13,024 nucleotides of DNA from contig BQMV01000354.1 of assembly GCA_022181005.1 (NCBI GenBank), positions 1-13,024 on the forward strand, in the 5' to 3' direction. Numbering within the stretch: position 1 is the stretch's first letter; every line of letters begins with the position of its first letter. The notes beneath the pieces are model-generated. The model saw only the letters and a program-made list of their open reading frames with translations. It had not been told where the DNA came from and made no database searches. Shown piece after piece: positions 1 through 7,652 of the stretch. This DNA comes from Anaerolineaceae bacterium (GTDB lineage Bacteria; Chloroflexota; Anaerolineae; Anaerolineales; Villigracilaceae). The position numbers and the translations under genes are program-made.

Positions 1-44
1 TCTCGTAGTGTAATCCAGACCTCAATTTTCTTGTTTTTTTTTTC
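1..44. other. Post-adapter read-through noise (non-genomic)
   Basis: This stretch lies outside the adapter at 45-102 and includes a run of ten T at 34-43. Read on the minus strand it is a poly-A run followed by unstructured sequence. That is what an Illumina read produces when it runs past the end of a short fragment and its adapter. It should be trimmed and not treated as genome. Confidence 0.9.
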
Positions 45-102
45 AAGGCTACGGCGACCACCGAGATCTACACTCTTTCCCTACACGACGCTCTTCCGAT
101 CT
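45..102 (+). other. Illumina TruSeq universal (P5) adapter, untrimmed
   Basis: The 58 bases match the TruSeq universal adapter over its full length, ending in the CGCTCTTCCGATCT junction at 102. I see two mismatches, at 47 and 49, near the distal end where read quality drops. In this orientation it is the reverse complement of a read-2 read-through. The first genomic base is about 103. Confidence 0.97.
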
Positions 103-1713
103 CGTATCTCCGCGCGCATTGTAGGCTTGTGCGATGACGGTGAATTTCGCGATGGCTTCCGGCTGATGGTTTTCACGAACCAGTAGATCGCCCATTAAGA
201 TATGAAGCGGAAGATAAGTGGGCGCGGAAGATAATGCGTAATAGGCTTCTTCCATGGCTGTGCGAAGTTGCCCGGCGCGCGCCAGTTGGTGCACGCGGTG
301 GATGGCGTCGAGAGCGGCGCTGGATTGCGCTTGCATGATCATTTCTGCCAACGGCATGGGCAGGTCGTTTTCTTGCGAACGTTGCATTTCTTCGCGCGCT
401 TTGTAGAGGTGATCTCGCCAGTGCGGGCGCATTAGCATCGTATTGATGTTGTCGCACAGGCGCTTCAGTTCAGCGTCGTCTGTGACAGAGGCTTGCGCTT
501 CGATAAGCGGCTCATACATCTGCCGAATCTCGTCCGTATATTCAGATGGCGCGACGGCGGCGTCGGCGATCTTCAGCGCTTCGAGGTATTCGATGGATGC
601 GGGGGCGAGGCGTCCCATCTTTTGGTTGACTTGTCCCATCAGCAGACGCGCCCCTAGCGCGAAATTATTATGTTTAATGGCGTGTTGTAATTGCCGCAGC
701 GCCGATTCGTAGCGATTCTCTGCCGCGCGAATTAAACCCAGATCGAAATGTAATGCGGGATGGTCGAAGCGGGCTTCGAGGGCGTGTTCGAGTTCGTTGG
801 CGGCTTGCGCGTCGTTGCCTTTGGTTTGCGCGTCAATCGCTTGACCGATGTGTAAAACCGCTTTGGTTTGGTCAGACTGGTTCAGCATGAGCTGCCCAGC
901 GCCGTGCACCAGAGCTTGAAATCCGCGCCGCTGTTGTGTTGTATTGTCGTCGCTAGTGTATTCGAAGAGGAGTTCCGCCAACTGGGTCAGCGCGCTCTGT
1001 CGCGCTTCGGCGATCGGGTCGAGACCCGAATCGGATTCCTTTTTTCCCGAGTCCAGTCGCTTGATTTGCGCCATGGCAATGGGACCCGTTCCGCCTTTAG
1101 GTCTTAAAGGTTTGGGCAACAGTTGCCCTGCGCGTAAAAGCGTTTGCGCTTGTTTCGCTTCTGCGCTTTCGGGATGAATTTGCAACGCCCGCTGGATAAT
1201 GCTGTCGGTTTTCTGAAGATCGCCTGTGCGTTGCACCAAACTGGCTACGTTGATATATTCTGCAACCGCCTGCGGTTTGCGACCGAGCCGTTCGTAGGCG
1301 AGCGCGAGCCGCGAATGTGCGGTTAAATGTTCAGGTTCAAGCGTGATGATGCGCGCCCAATTTTCGATGGCTTTATCTACGTCGCGCTGATTGAGAAAGA
1401 GTTCGGCGGCGCGCGAGGCGGCTTCTACGCCTTCTTTCAGGCGTCCGGTGCGTTCAAACAGTTGCGCCAATTTTTCCATTGGCACGGGGTCTTGGAGCGA
1501 AATTTGAGCGGCGCGCTTGTATATATTTATTGCTTCGTCGAATTCGCCGAGTTGGAATAACGCCAACCCGAGGCTGTTGAGCGCCTTAGGCTGATCGGGA
1601 ACTTCTTGCAGGGCTTTACGATACGCCGAGGCGGCTTTATTCCACTCTTGATCCCACGCGGCAGAATGTCCCTCGTTCATCGCTTTTTGGAAGAGGTCTT
1701 CGTTTCCGGGCAT
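103..1713 (-). CDS. Tetratricopeptide-repeat protein, 3' end missing
   Basis: This is a soluble repeat protein with no signal peptide or membrane segment visible in 537 genuine residues. Helical TPR units are clear at about residues 15-75 (a W-x3-G/A-Y-x8-P pattern followed by LGLALFQLGEFDEAI) and recur at about 110-190, 290-385 and 470-537. A charged, probably flexible linker (about 195-235, rich in K, G, S and D) separates two TPR regions. TPR arrays bind protein partners, and nothing here identifies the partner. The start is ATG at 1713, just downstream of a TATAAT. The open frame runs on to 49, but its last 17 residues (RSEERRVGKECRSRWSP) are translated adapter, so the true C-terminus is unknown. 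It is divergent from queG across a 190-bp gap and has no evident functional tie to it. Confidence 0.85.
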
Positions 1714-1719
1714 GCGCTA

Positions 1720-1725
1720 ATTATA
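1720..1725 (-). promoter_or_regulatory. -10 box (TATAAT) of the TPR gene, possibly leaderless
   Basis: A perfect TATAAT on the minus strand lies only 6 nt upstream of the ATG at 1713. With the usual 6-7 nt from -10 box to start site, transcription would begin at or next to the A of the ATG. No Shine-Dalgarno sequence is possible in that space. No convincing -35 box is seen; TTCAAC lies 20 nt upstream, which is too far for an ideal promoter. Confidence 0.45.
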
Positions 1726-1903
1726 CCGTAGGGACGCATCGTATCGTTGAATCGCTCTAATGAGAGTGGAAAAATGACGCTGAAATCTTGTATAAAACTG
1801 CAGCGCTCGCCGCTCTTGTAAACGACCTCAAAGTTAAGTAAGCGGGTACAATAAACTTGCAGGTAGAAATTATGTTGACCTGTAGACTCCTTCAGAGAGC
1901 ACG

Positions 1904-2965
1904 ATGGTTTCCGCGGAAAAGATGGCAGCGCCTGCAAACTTAAAGGAATTAATAGTTGAGAAATCCGAACAGTTAGGATTTATCCTCGCCGGCGTAACGA
2001 CTCCCGAGCCGCCTGCGAACTATGCTGTTTTTGAACATTGGCTTGCGCAAGGGCGTCACGGCAATATGAATTATCTCGCCGCAGAACGTTCTCGCGTTCG
2101 ACGCGCCGATCCGCTTGAGATTCTTCCCGAATGTAAATCTATTTTGGTCTTGGCGACCCCGTATAACCCGCCGTCGCTTGAAACGCAGGCATTAACGGGC
2201 AGAGTCTCCGCATACGCGCGCGGCGAAGATTATCACAACGTCCTCCCTGGGCGCATGGCGGAACTTGTTCAATTCATTGAAGAACAAGTTGGAAGTCCGA
2301 TTAAGAATCGTTGGTACACCGATACAGGTCCCATCCTTGAGCGTGAGCTTGCGCAACGCGCAGGTCTCGGCTGGATCGGTAAAAATTCCTGTCTGATACA
2401 TCCGCAACACGGCTCCTATTTCTTCCTTTCAGAAATCCTCCTCGATCTCGAACTCGCTCCCGACCCATCGCTCGATACCGATCACTGCGGCACATGCACG
2501 CGCTGTCTTGTCGCTTGCCCCACCCAATGCATTCTGCCCGATCGCACGCTGGATGCGACCCGTTGCATTTCTTATCTCACTATCGAACTCAAAGAGGATA
2601 TCCCGCTCGAACTGCGCGACCAGATCGGAGAGTGGGTTTTTGGGTGCGATATTTGCCAGATGGTCTGCCCGTGGAATCGATTCGCGCCTGAGGGCGACCC
2701 CGCTCTAACGAACGAGGAGCCGCTTCCGACTCTAACCAACGAACTGACTCTCACGCCGCAAGCCTTTAACCAGCGCTTCAAACGGACTCCCGTGTCGCGC
2801 GCCAAGCGCCGCGGCTACTTGCGAAACGTCGCCGTCGCTCTCGGCAACGCCGGCGAAGCGCTCGCGCTTCCTATTTTGCAACATGCGCTCAACGACGACG
2901 AGCCGCTGATTCGCGAGCATGCGCAATGGGCGATAGAAAAAATCAAGCGGACGACATACGATTAA
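1904..2965 (+). CDS. queG: Epoxyqueuosine reductase QueG
   Basis: QueG performs the last step of queuosine synthesis, reducing epoxyqueuosine to queuosine in the tRNA anticodon, using a cobalamin cofactor and two [4Fe-4S] clusters in the cytoplasm. The 353 residues match the family in length. The clearest marks are two ferredoxin-like cysteine sets: C195, C198, C201 and C205-P, then C248, C251 and C255-P, with C221 in the TRCISYLTIE segment between them. The TDTGPILERE segment carries D140, corresponding to the catalytic aspartate. WIGKN follows, and a HEAT-like C-terminal segment spans about 305-350. The start at 1904 has a weak AGAGAG four nt upstream. An in-frame ATG at 1922 (M7) is possible but has no better-spaced ribosome site. 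It heads a short unit with rdgB. The 190-bp gap upstream holds no strong plus-strand promoter by eye. Confidence 0.96.
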   Translation: MVSAEKMAAPANLKELIVEKSEQLGFILAGVTTPEPPANYAVFEHWLAQGRHGNMNYLAAERSRVRRADPLEILPECKSILVLATPYNPPSLETQALTGRVSAYARGEDYHNVLPGRMAELVQFIEEQVGSPIKNRWYTDTGPILERELAQRAGLGWIGKNSCLIHPQHGSYFFLSEILLDLELAPDPSLDTDHCGTCTRCLVACPTQCILPDRTLDATRCISYLTIELKEDIPLELRDQIGEWVFGCDICQMVCPWNRFAPEGDPALTNEEPLPTLTNELTLTPQAFNQRFKRTPVSRAKRRGYLRNVAVALGNAGEALALPILQHALNDDEPLIREHAQWAIEKIKRTTYD

Positions 2966-2978
2966 TTTTTTATTTCTT

Positions 2979-3584
2979 ATGCTTTCTCTCCTGCTTGCTA
3001 CGAACAACAAAGATAAGATTGCCGAATTGCAGATCTTATTCAAAGATCTGAATGTTCAACTCATTACGCCCGCGGATATCCGCCTCGAACTCGACGTGAT
3101 TGAAGATGGACGGACCTATGCTGAAAATGCGTCAAAGAAAGCCTTTGCCTTCGCGCAAGCCAGCGGCTTGCTCTCTCTTGCCGACGATTCCGGTTTGGAG
3201 GTGGATGCGCTCCATGGCGAACCCGGTTTATATTCCGCGCGCTACGGATCGACCAACGGCATAAAACTCTCCGCTCCCGAACGACGAAAATACTTGATCG
3301 GCAAACTTAGCCTCTTCCCTCGTCCGTGGAGGGCGCGCTTTAAAGCCACAATTGCGATCGCAGACATGCGTTCCTGCTTCCAAATTGTTGAGGGCGTTTG
3401 CGAAGGCGAGATAATTTCCGAAGAACGCGGCGCCGGCGGATTTGGCTACGATCCTATTTTCCTTCTCTCCGAGATGGGTAGGACGATGGCGGAACTCAGC
3501 ATGGACGAGAAAAATCGCCTCAGCCATCGAGCAAAGGCGGCGATAAAAGCGAAGGATCTTCTGCGCCGGCTAGCGGAGACGTAG
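2979..3584 (+). CDS. rdgB: XTP/dITP diphosphatase (RdgB/HAM1 family)
   Basis: This enzyme hydrolyses non-canonical purine nucleoside triphosphates (dITP, ITP, XTP) to monophosphate and pyrophosphate, keeping them out of DNA and RNA. The 201 residues match the family length. Family motifs appear in order: ATNNKDK at 7-13, E42-x5-YAENA (the usual glutamate-glycine turn before ENA), LADDSGLEVDAL at 67-78 with the catalytic aspartate pair D69/D70, LYSARYG at 84-90, GGFGYDPIF at 153-161, and LSHRAKA at 181-187. The ATG follows queG by 13 nt. That spacer is AT-rich and has no Shine-Dalgarno sequence, so translation may depend on coupling to queG. The 3' end meets the convergent histidine kinase gene with only 4 bp between stop codons. 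Confidence 0.96.
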   Translation: MLSLLLATNNKDKIAELQILFKDLNVQLITPADIRLELDVIEDGRTYAENASKKAFAFAQASGLLSLADDSGLEVDALHGEPGLYSARYGSTNGIKLSAPERRKYLIGKLSLFPRPWRARFKATIAIADMRSCFQIVEGVCEGEIISEERGAGGFGYDPIFLLSEMGRTMAELSMDEKNRLSHRAKAAIKAKDLLRRLAET

Positions 3585-3590
3585 AAGATC
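3555..3590. terminator. Candidate bidirectional hairpin between convergent genes
   Basis: GATCTTC at 3555-3561 pairs with GAAGATC at 3584-3590, enclosing a 22-nt loop that can form an inner CGC/GCG stem. It spans the rdgB stop codon and the start of the 4-bp convergent gap. A second short palindrome, TTTGCAT-G-ATGCAAA, lies at 3596-3610 inside the end of the kinase gene. Neither is followed by a strong T-run on either strand, so terminator function is a guess from position and symmetry. Confidence 0.3.
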
Positions 3591-5340
3591 ACTTCTTTGC
3601 ATGATGCAAACGATCTGCCGCCTCTTCGGTAAGCGGAATGTAGATTTGAATTCGCGTGCCTTTTCCGAGCGTAGAGTCGATATGGAGTAAACCGTTAATC
3701 AACTCCGCCCGTTCGCGCAAATTGACCATCCCTAAACTGCCGCGTTCATCATACGATTGATTCATCGCGGCTACATCGAATCCCACGCCGTTATCTTCAA
3801 TCTCCAGAAGCGCGATCTCCGGTTCGAACATCTTTAGGCGCGTCCAAATATGTTCTGCGCGAGCATGTTTGCGGGCATTGTTCACTGCCTCTTCCACAAT
3901 AGCAAAGATGACGCTTTGTTTGCCCATCTCGATATGTTCCAAAACGCTTTCGTCCACGTTGACGATCGTATCCTGCTCGAATGTTTCGCGTATTTTTTCC
4001 GCCATTGCGGTAAGCGCGGCGGTCAACCCTTGCGATTCAAGAATGAGGGGGCGAAGCGTGAACAGCATGTGCCGAATTTCTTTTGTTGTGCGATGAGCCA
4101 GTTCTTCAACCTTTATTAATTCAGCGGTCGCCGCGCCGACGTCTTTTGCGATCATCCGCCGTATGATGTTCAGGCGCATCGCTATCGCCGCCACCGATTG
4201 CGTGGGCCCATCGTGTAGGTCGCGCGCTAGTTTCTTACGCGCTTCTTCCTGCGCTTCGACGATACGCTCTTTTTCTTCGACTAAATCTTGATATAAACGC
4301 GCGTTCTGAATTGCGATCACCGCTTGCCTGCCGATGATATCAAGCACCTTGCATCGTTCAGTTGTGAAGTAGGTAGGTTCGGGATGAGCGAACAGCATAA
4401 TCCCATAGAGGTTGAATCCGCTGCGCAAAGGAAAACCATACGCTGAAGTGCAAGATCGGAAGGCGATAATGCGCCCGAGTTCGGGATCGTAGCCTACGTC
4501 GGCGGAAAGAAGCGGCTCGCCCTCGTCGAGCAATTTTTTGATCAATCCTTCGTTGCCGTGTAGGCGAACGCGCATATCCGCATTTGTATATCGCCGCGCT
4601 GAGCCTACTTGCAGTTCGTTCCCTTCAAATAAATAGATTGCATTTACCAGCCGCTCGTCAAGTTGAGGCGCGTCGAGGTTTGTAGACGGATTTAATGCCG
4701 CATTCCCCAAGTCGAGCGCGGAGTCAAGCACGCGCTTATAACTGAGCGTGGCGGTTAGCGTGGAGGTTAATTCGTAAATGGCGCGCAGGCGTTCGCTTTC
4801 CATGGCGCGGCGGCGTTCTTCAGCGTCCAGTTGTGCGCGGCGCACATTGCGCGTCCGACGCATGAGGAGTCGCCCGCCTAGTGCGCTGACTAATGCGAAA
4901 AGCAGCGTCAGCGCCAGTTCGCTTAAGGAGCGCATCGTATTTTCTGCGAATGCGTTGCGCAATACAAAGACTTGCCAGAGCGCGTATCCGCTGCCCGCTA
5001 TCACCGCGCCCCATACTTCAAAATAAATTGTTCCGGTAAGAATGGGATATAAAGCAGCCCACGTTGAGGCGTTTGTTAAGCCGCCTTGCTGCCAAAAGAA
5101 AGCCGCTGCAAGTAGGAAGTCTATAGTTAACGCGATCTGACGATGATAGCGCGCGCGAACGCTTAAACTTGCCAGAATGCTTGTGAGACTATTCCATAAG
5201 ATCATCAGCGTTGGCGCGATTAGCGTTGTTGCATTCGCTTGCCCGCGCAACAAGAGCGAAACAAGGATGCCCGTTAGCGCGATCCAGCGCATGGAGACGG
5301 CGAACCAGTCCGCAATGTAGGGAGTCTCGAAGCGTCGCAT
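3589..5340 (-). CDS. Membrane sensor histidine kinase (GAF + HisKA_3 + HATPase_c)
   Basis: This 583-residue kinase belongs to the NarL/DesK/LiaS-type class. About five hydrophobic segments in residues 11-160 form a membrane sensor with little extracellular loop. A linker helix leads into a GAF-like domain (about 190-345), then a coiled segment and the dimerisation domain with phospho-acceptor H376 in ARDLHDGPTQS. The ATP-binding domain follows: N-box EEAVNNARKHA at 483-493, G1 box DNGVGF at 516-521, and G2 region RGSLGMVNLRERA. All key residues are present, so it should be active. It is the last gene of the minus-strand block, and no response regulator is visible, so its partner lies elsewhere. 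Its placement suggests, but does not show, that it responds to envelope or surface-polysaccharide state. No Shine-Dalgarno sequence is seen, and a TATCAT lies 8 nt before the ATG. Confidence 0.92.
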   Translation of the reverse strand: MRRFETPYIADWFAVSMRWIALTGILVSLLLRGQANATTLIAPTLMILWNSLTSILASLSVRARYHRQIALTIDFLLAAAFFWQQGGLTNASTWAALYPILTGTIYFEVWGAVIAGSGYALWQVFVLRNAFAENTMRSLSELALTLLFALVSALGGRLLMRRTRNVRRAQLDAEERRRAMESERLRAIYELTSTLTATLSYKRVLDSALDLGNAALNPSTNLDAPQLDERLVNAIYLFEGNELQVGSARRYTNADMRVRLHGNEGLIKKLLDEGEPLLSADVGYDPELGRIIAFRSCTSAYGFPLRSGFNLYGIMLFAHPEPTYFTTERCKVLDIIGRQAVIAIQNARLYQDLVEEKERIVEAQEEARKKLARDLHDGPTQSVAAIAMRLNIIRRMIAKDVGAATAELIKVEELAHRTTKEIRHMLFTLRPLILESQGLTAALTAMAEKIRETFEQDTIVNVDESVLEHIEMGKQSVIFAIVEEAVNNARKHARAEHIWTRLKMFEPEIALLEIEDNGVGFDVAAMNQSYDERGSLGMVNLRERAELINGLLHIDSTLGKGTRIQIYIPLTEEAADRLHHAKK

Positions 5341-5428
5341 AGTCTCTAATGATACCTGAAAATAAACTTCGGGCTTTTCGCTTGCGACGCAGATGGGTTA
5401 TTAGTTATGAAAGGTTTTGATTTTAAGG

Positions 5429-6898
5429 TTAGGCGTGCGGCGGCGCATGGGCTTCCCGTTCCGCCAAAGAGGCGGATGCATTGATCGGGTTGCGGCTTTC
5501 CAGTCCGTGCGCCATGAAGCCTGCAAGAATCCCAAGGTTGATCCATAGGTTTGGCGTGGCGAACGAATCTTGCGTGAAGTTGTAAACGGCGAGGGCGATC
5601 CACGAGAATAAGCCAGCGATTCCGAGATAACGCGCCATGATATTTTTACCTTGTAATGCGCTCAACGCATCGGCGAGCAAAGAAAATTGAAACGCGGCAA
5701 AAACGAAGAAACCGATCAGCCCTGTTTCGGCGAGCAAGCGCGCGTACATGTTTTTCGGATTTGGATATAACTTGTTTTCGGGGCTAAGTTGTCGCGCAAT
5801 TTCAGGCACGACCGTGAGCGACCAGTCGGGAAGATGATCGTAAATATAAAACCCACTTGCGCCCAAACCTACGCCAAGCAGCGGACTCCGTTCGTATACG
5901 CCAAGCGTGCCGATCAAATACGCCGAGCGCGCGCCGGCTGAATTCTCAATAACAAACTCTTTCACATTTTTTGCGTTCGATGAAAATATACGGGTAATAT
6001 ATTCTTTTTGCGCGAGAAACGCGCCTGCGCCAACAAGCCCGCCGAGCATTAAAGCCGTAATTCCGAAACGCCACACCCAATTTTTAGAGATGAACCGCTT
6101 CATGACGGAGCGAAGTTCGGTGCGACCTATGGATAAAAGCGTCAACGTAATTGCCGCGCCTGCGGTAAGCAATCCGCCGCGCGAATAGGTGGCGAGGATT
6201 AATATTCCTGCGAATCCCAGCAAGATAATTTCAAGCCGCTTGAAGCGTGTGAGGCGGATGCCTGTCAACAGCGACGCGAACAGCCACGGCAAATACACAG
6301 CGGCGATTTGCCCTGCGAGCCATGCAGGTTCGTACGCCATACCAGAGACTCGATTCGTTCTCACCAACTCGCGCATCGAGAATGCAAGTTGCCAATGTGT
6401 CACCATGACTTTCGGAAGGAGCGGCGTATAAAATGCCAGCGCTTGCACACCGCTCCACGCCACGTCCAGCGCGAAACCAGCGAGAATCCATTTGACGGAA
6501 AATTTGAGATCGTCTTCGTTGCGATTCATCCACACGGCGGCGATGAAAAAGGATATGCCGATGGCGAGCGTCGCCCACGCGCGGATGACGCGCCCCAAAT
6601 AATCCTGTCCGCGCAATGGAATCGGATCGAGCCACGCCCCAAAACTGCTCGCGATTAAAGCGATCAGTGCAAACCCGACGAGCGGAGTTAACGCTCCAAT
6701 GCGCGGGAACGTCGTTTGCCTGCGCATGAGTTGAATCAATAACAATGGCAACAGCAAGGCGACGGGATAAAACGCCAATGGGCGAACGTATGTCCCCGCG
6801 CCCATGCCGGGAAAATAGCGAAAACTGGCGACCGGCAACGCGAATAGCGTCGCACCCCACAGAAAACGCGTCAACTTTGCCATAGAGATTCTGTGCAT
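5429..6898 (-). CDS. O-antigen polymerase/ligase-like membrane protein (Wzy/WaaL family)
   Basis: This polytopic inner-membrane protein of 489 residues has roughly 10-12 hydrophobic segments. Family signs are MAYEPAWLAGQ at 187-197, the TYSRGG turn at 237-242 (typical of the Wzy_C/O-antigen ligase domain), SPLLGVGLG at 338-346, and NPKNMYARLLAETGLIG at 380-396 after a long extracytoplasmic loop (about 296-380). Such proteins either polymerise undecaprenyl-linked repeat units or ligate finished glycan to an acceptor, and sequence alone does not separate the two roles. The adjacent Wzz-like gene favours a polymerase. Starts at 6898 (MHRIS) and 6883 (M6, MAKLT) are both possible, and neither has a clear Shine-Dalgarno sequence. 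The 88 bp between it and the kinase hold only AT-rich, weakly repetitive sequence. Confidence 0.86.
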   Translation of the reverse strand: MHRISMAKLTRFLWGATLFALPVASFRYFPGMGAGTYVRPLAFYPVALLLPLLLIQLMRRQTTFPRIGALTPLVGFALIALIASSFGAWLDPIPLRGQDYLGRVIRAWATLAIGISFFIAAVWMNRNEDDLKFSVKWILAGFALDVAWSGVQALAFYTPLLPKVMVTHWQLAFSMRELVRTNRVSGMAYEPAWLAGQIAAVYLPWLFASLLTGIRLTRFKRLEIILLGFAGILILATYSRGGLLTAGAAITLTLLSIGRTELRSVMKRFISKNWVWRFGITALMLGGLVGAGAFLAQKEYITRIFSSNAKNVKEFVIENSAGARSAYLIGTLGVYERSPLLGVGLGASGFYIYDHLPDWSLTVVPEIARQLSPENKLYPNPKNMYARLLAETGLIGFFVFAAFQFSLLADALSALQGKNIMARYLGIAGLFSWIALAVYNFTQDSFATPNLWINLGILAGFMAHGLESRNPINASASLAEREAHAPPHA

Positions 6899-6936
6899 AA
6901 CGCGATACGCTTCGCGGTGTCGCGTTTACAATTAAG

Positions 6937-6952
6937 GCGACATAAATGTCGC
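6937..6952. repeat. Perfect 16-bp inverted repeat between wzz-like and wzy-like genes
   Basis: GCGACAT and ATGTCGC are perfect inverted arms separated by AA, in the 67-bp spacer between the Wzz-like stop and the polymerase start. It could be a binding site for a dimeric regulator or a small RNA hairpin. No T-run follows, so it is not a standard terminator. Confidence 0.5.
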
Positions 6953-6965
6953 GGTACATGAATTT

Positions 6966-7580
6966 TCATTTTGATTTGCCGAAAAATAAAACCGCAAACG
7001 CGCTGACAGCGAGAAAACCGATCGCGCCGATCAACAAATACGTGCTGAGCGATAAACTCCGCTCGGAGGGCAAATTCTCCACCTGCGCCATGTCGGCGCG
7101 AATGAAGGGATTCAATCCATCGGAAGCCGCGGCTTTCTTGTTCACTTCATCGGTAAACAACCGCGCCCACTTCGATGCGATCTGCACCGCTTGCCGCACG
7201 GTTTCATCTGTTGCATAGAAATGCCAGCCGCCCTCCGCGGGTTGACTCAACTCCAATTTGTCCCCGCGCAATTCTTCAACGGGAATTCCAAACTCAGCCG
7301 AAAGTTGATTCATAACGGCATCTGATAAGGCAATCTCTTCGAGTTTGCGCGTCTCGCGTTCGAGATAATAGAAATACTGACGGTCTGTATCTTGTGGAAA
7401 CGCTTCTTCCAAATTGAAATCCACAACTACCGTCGCGCGCGCGCGATACGGCGGAGGCGCGATGTAATAAACCGCCGCGCCGATCACCGCGCCAAGGATC
7501 GCGCCAAGAACCCAAAAGCGCCAGGCTTTCAGTAATCGAATCAAGTCGTCAAGAGAAGGGGATGAAAAAATTATCTGCAT
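6966..7580 (-). CDS. Wzz-like polysaccharide chain-length / co-polymerase protein (short)
   Basis: This 204-residue protein has the Wzz topology: a short cytoplasmic N-terminus, TM1 at about 21-41, an extracytoplasmic domain of about 135 residues, and TM2 at about 178-200 with the tail GKSK. PPPYRARATVVVDF right after TM1 is the characteristic Wzz/GumC-like opening. Family members set the length of polymer made by the Wzy polymerase next door, which fits the gene order. It is short for the family and lacks a clear proline-rich motif before TM2. It also lacks a C-terminal BY-kinase domain. Start ATG at 7580: no Shine-Dalgarno sequence is seen, and a TATGAT lies 8 nt upstream. The upstream spacer holds a heptamer array. 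Confidence 0.82.
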   Translation of the reverse strand: MQIIFSSPSLDDLIRLLKAWRFWVLGAILGAVIGAAVYYIAPPPYRARATVVVDFNLEEAFPQDTDRQYFYYLERETRKLEEIALSDAVMNQLSAEFGIPVEELRGDKLELSQPAEGGWHFYATDETVRQAVQIASKWARLFTDEVNKKAAASDGLNPFIRADMAQVENLPSERSLSLSTYLLIGAIGFLAVSAFAVLFFGKSK

Positions 7581-7594
7581 GGTTGGTAATCATA

Positions 7595-7643
7595 CTTCGT
7601 ATTGCGTACACGTAATACGAAATACGCAGTACGTAATACTTCA
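7595..7643. repeat. Heptanucleotide array (seven 7-mers)
   Basis: The 49 bp divide into seven heptamers in register. Examples are TTGCGTA at 7602-7608, TACGCAG at 7623-7629 and TACGTAA at 7630-7636. The first two units are in the opposite sense to the later ones, so the array is also partly palindromic. It fills most of the 72-bp gap between the GT2 stop and the Wzz-like start. It resembles the short tandemly repeated repetitive (STRR) heptamers known from cyanobacteria. The unit TTGCGTA recurs at 12126-12132. Confidence 0.75.
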
Positions 7644-7652
7644 TTTCACACA

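Noticed and set aside
1791..1796. TATAAA as a plus-strand -10 box for queG
   Set aside because: No acceptable -35 box lies 16-18 nt upstream and the predicted leader would be over 100 nt. Other candidates (TACAAT at 1847-1852) also lack a -35 box, so none was called.
5346..5603. 85-codon minus-strand open frame between kinase and polymerase genes
   Set aside because: Most of it overlaps the 3' end of the polymerase gene in another frame. The translation is basic and has no domain sense.
6231..6959. 242-codon minus-strand open frame overlapping the O-antigen polymerase gene
   Set aside because: It lies in another frame of a clear membrane protein gene and its translation is Arg/Ser/His-rich with no domain sense. 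It is a shadow of biased codon use.
7595..7643. Possible CRISPR array
   Set aside because: Units are 7 bp with no spacers and no cas genes nearby. The same holds for the arrays at 8445, 12091 and 12549.
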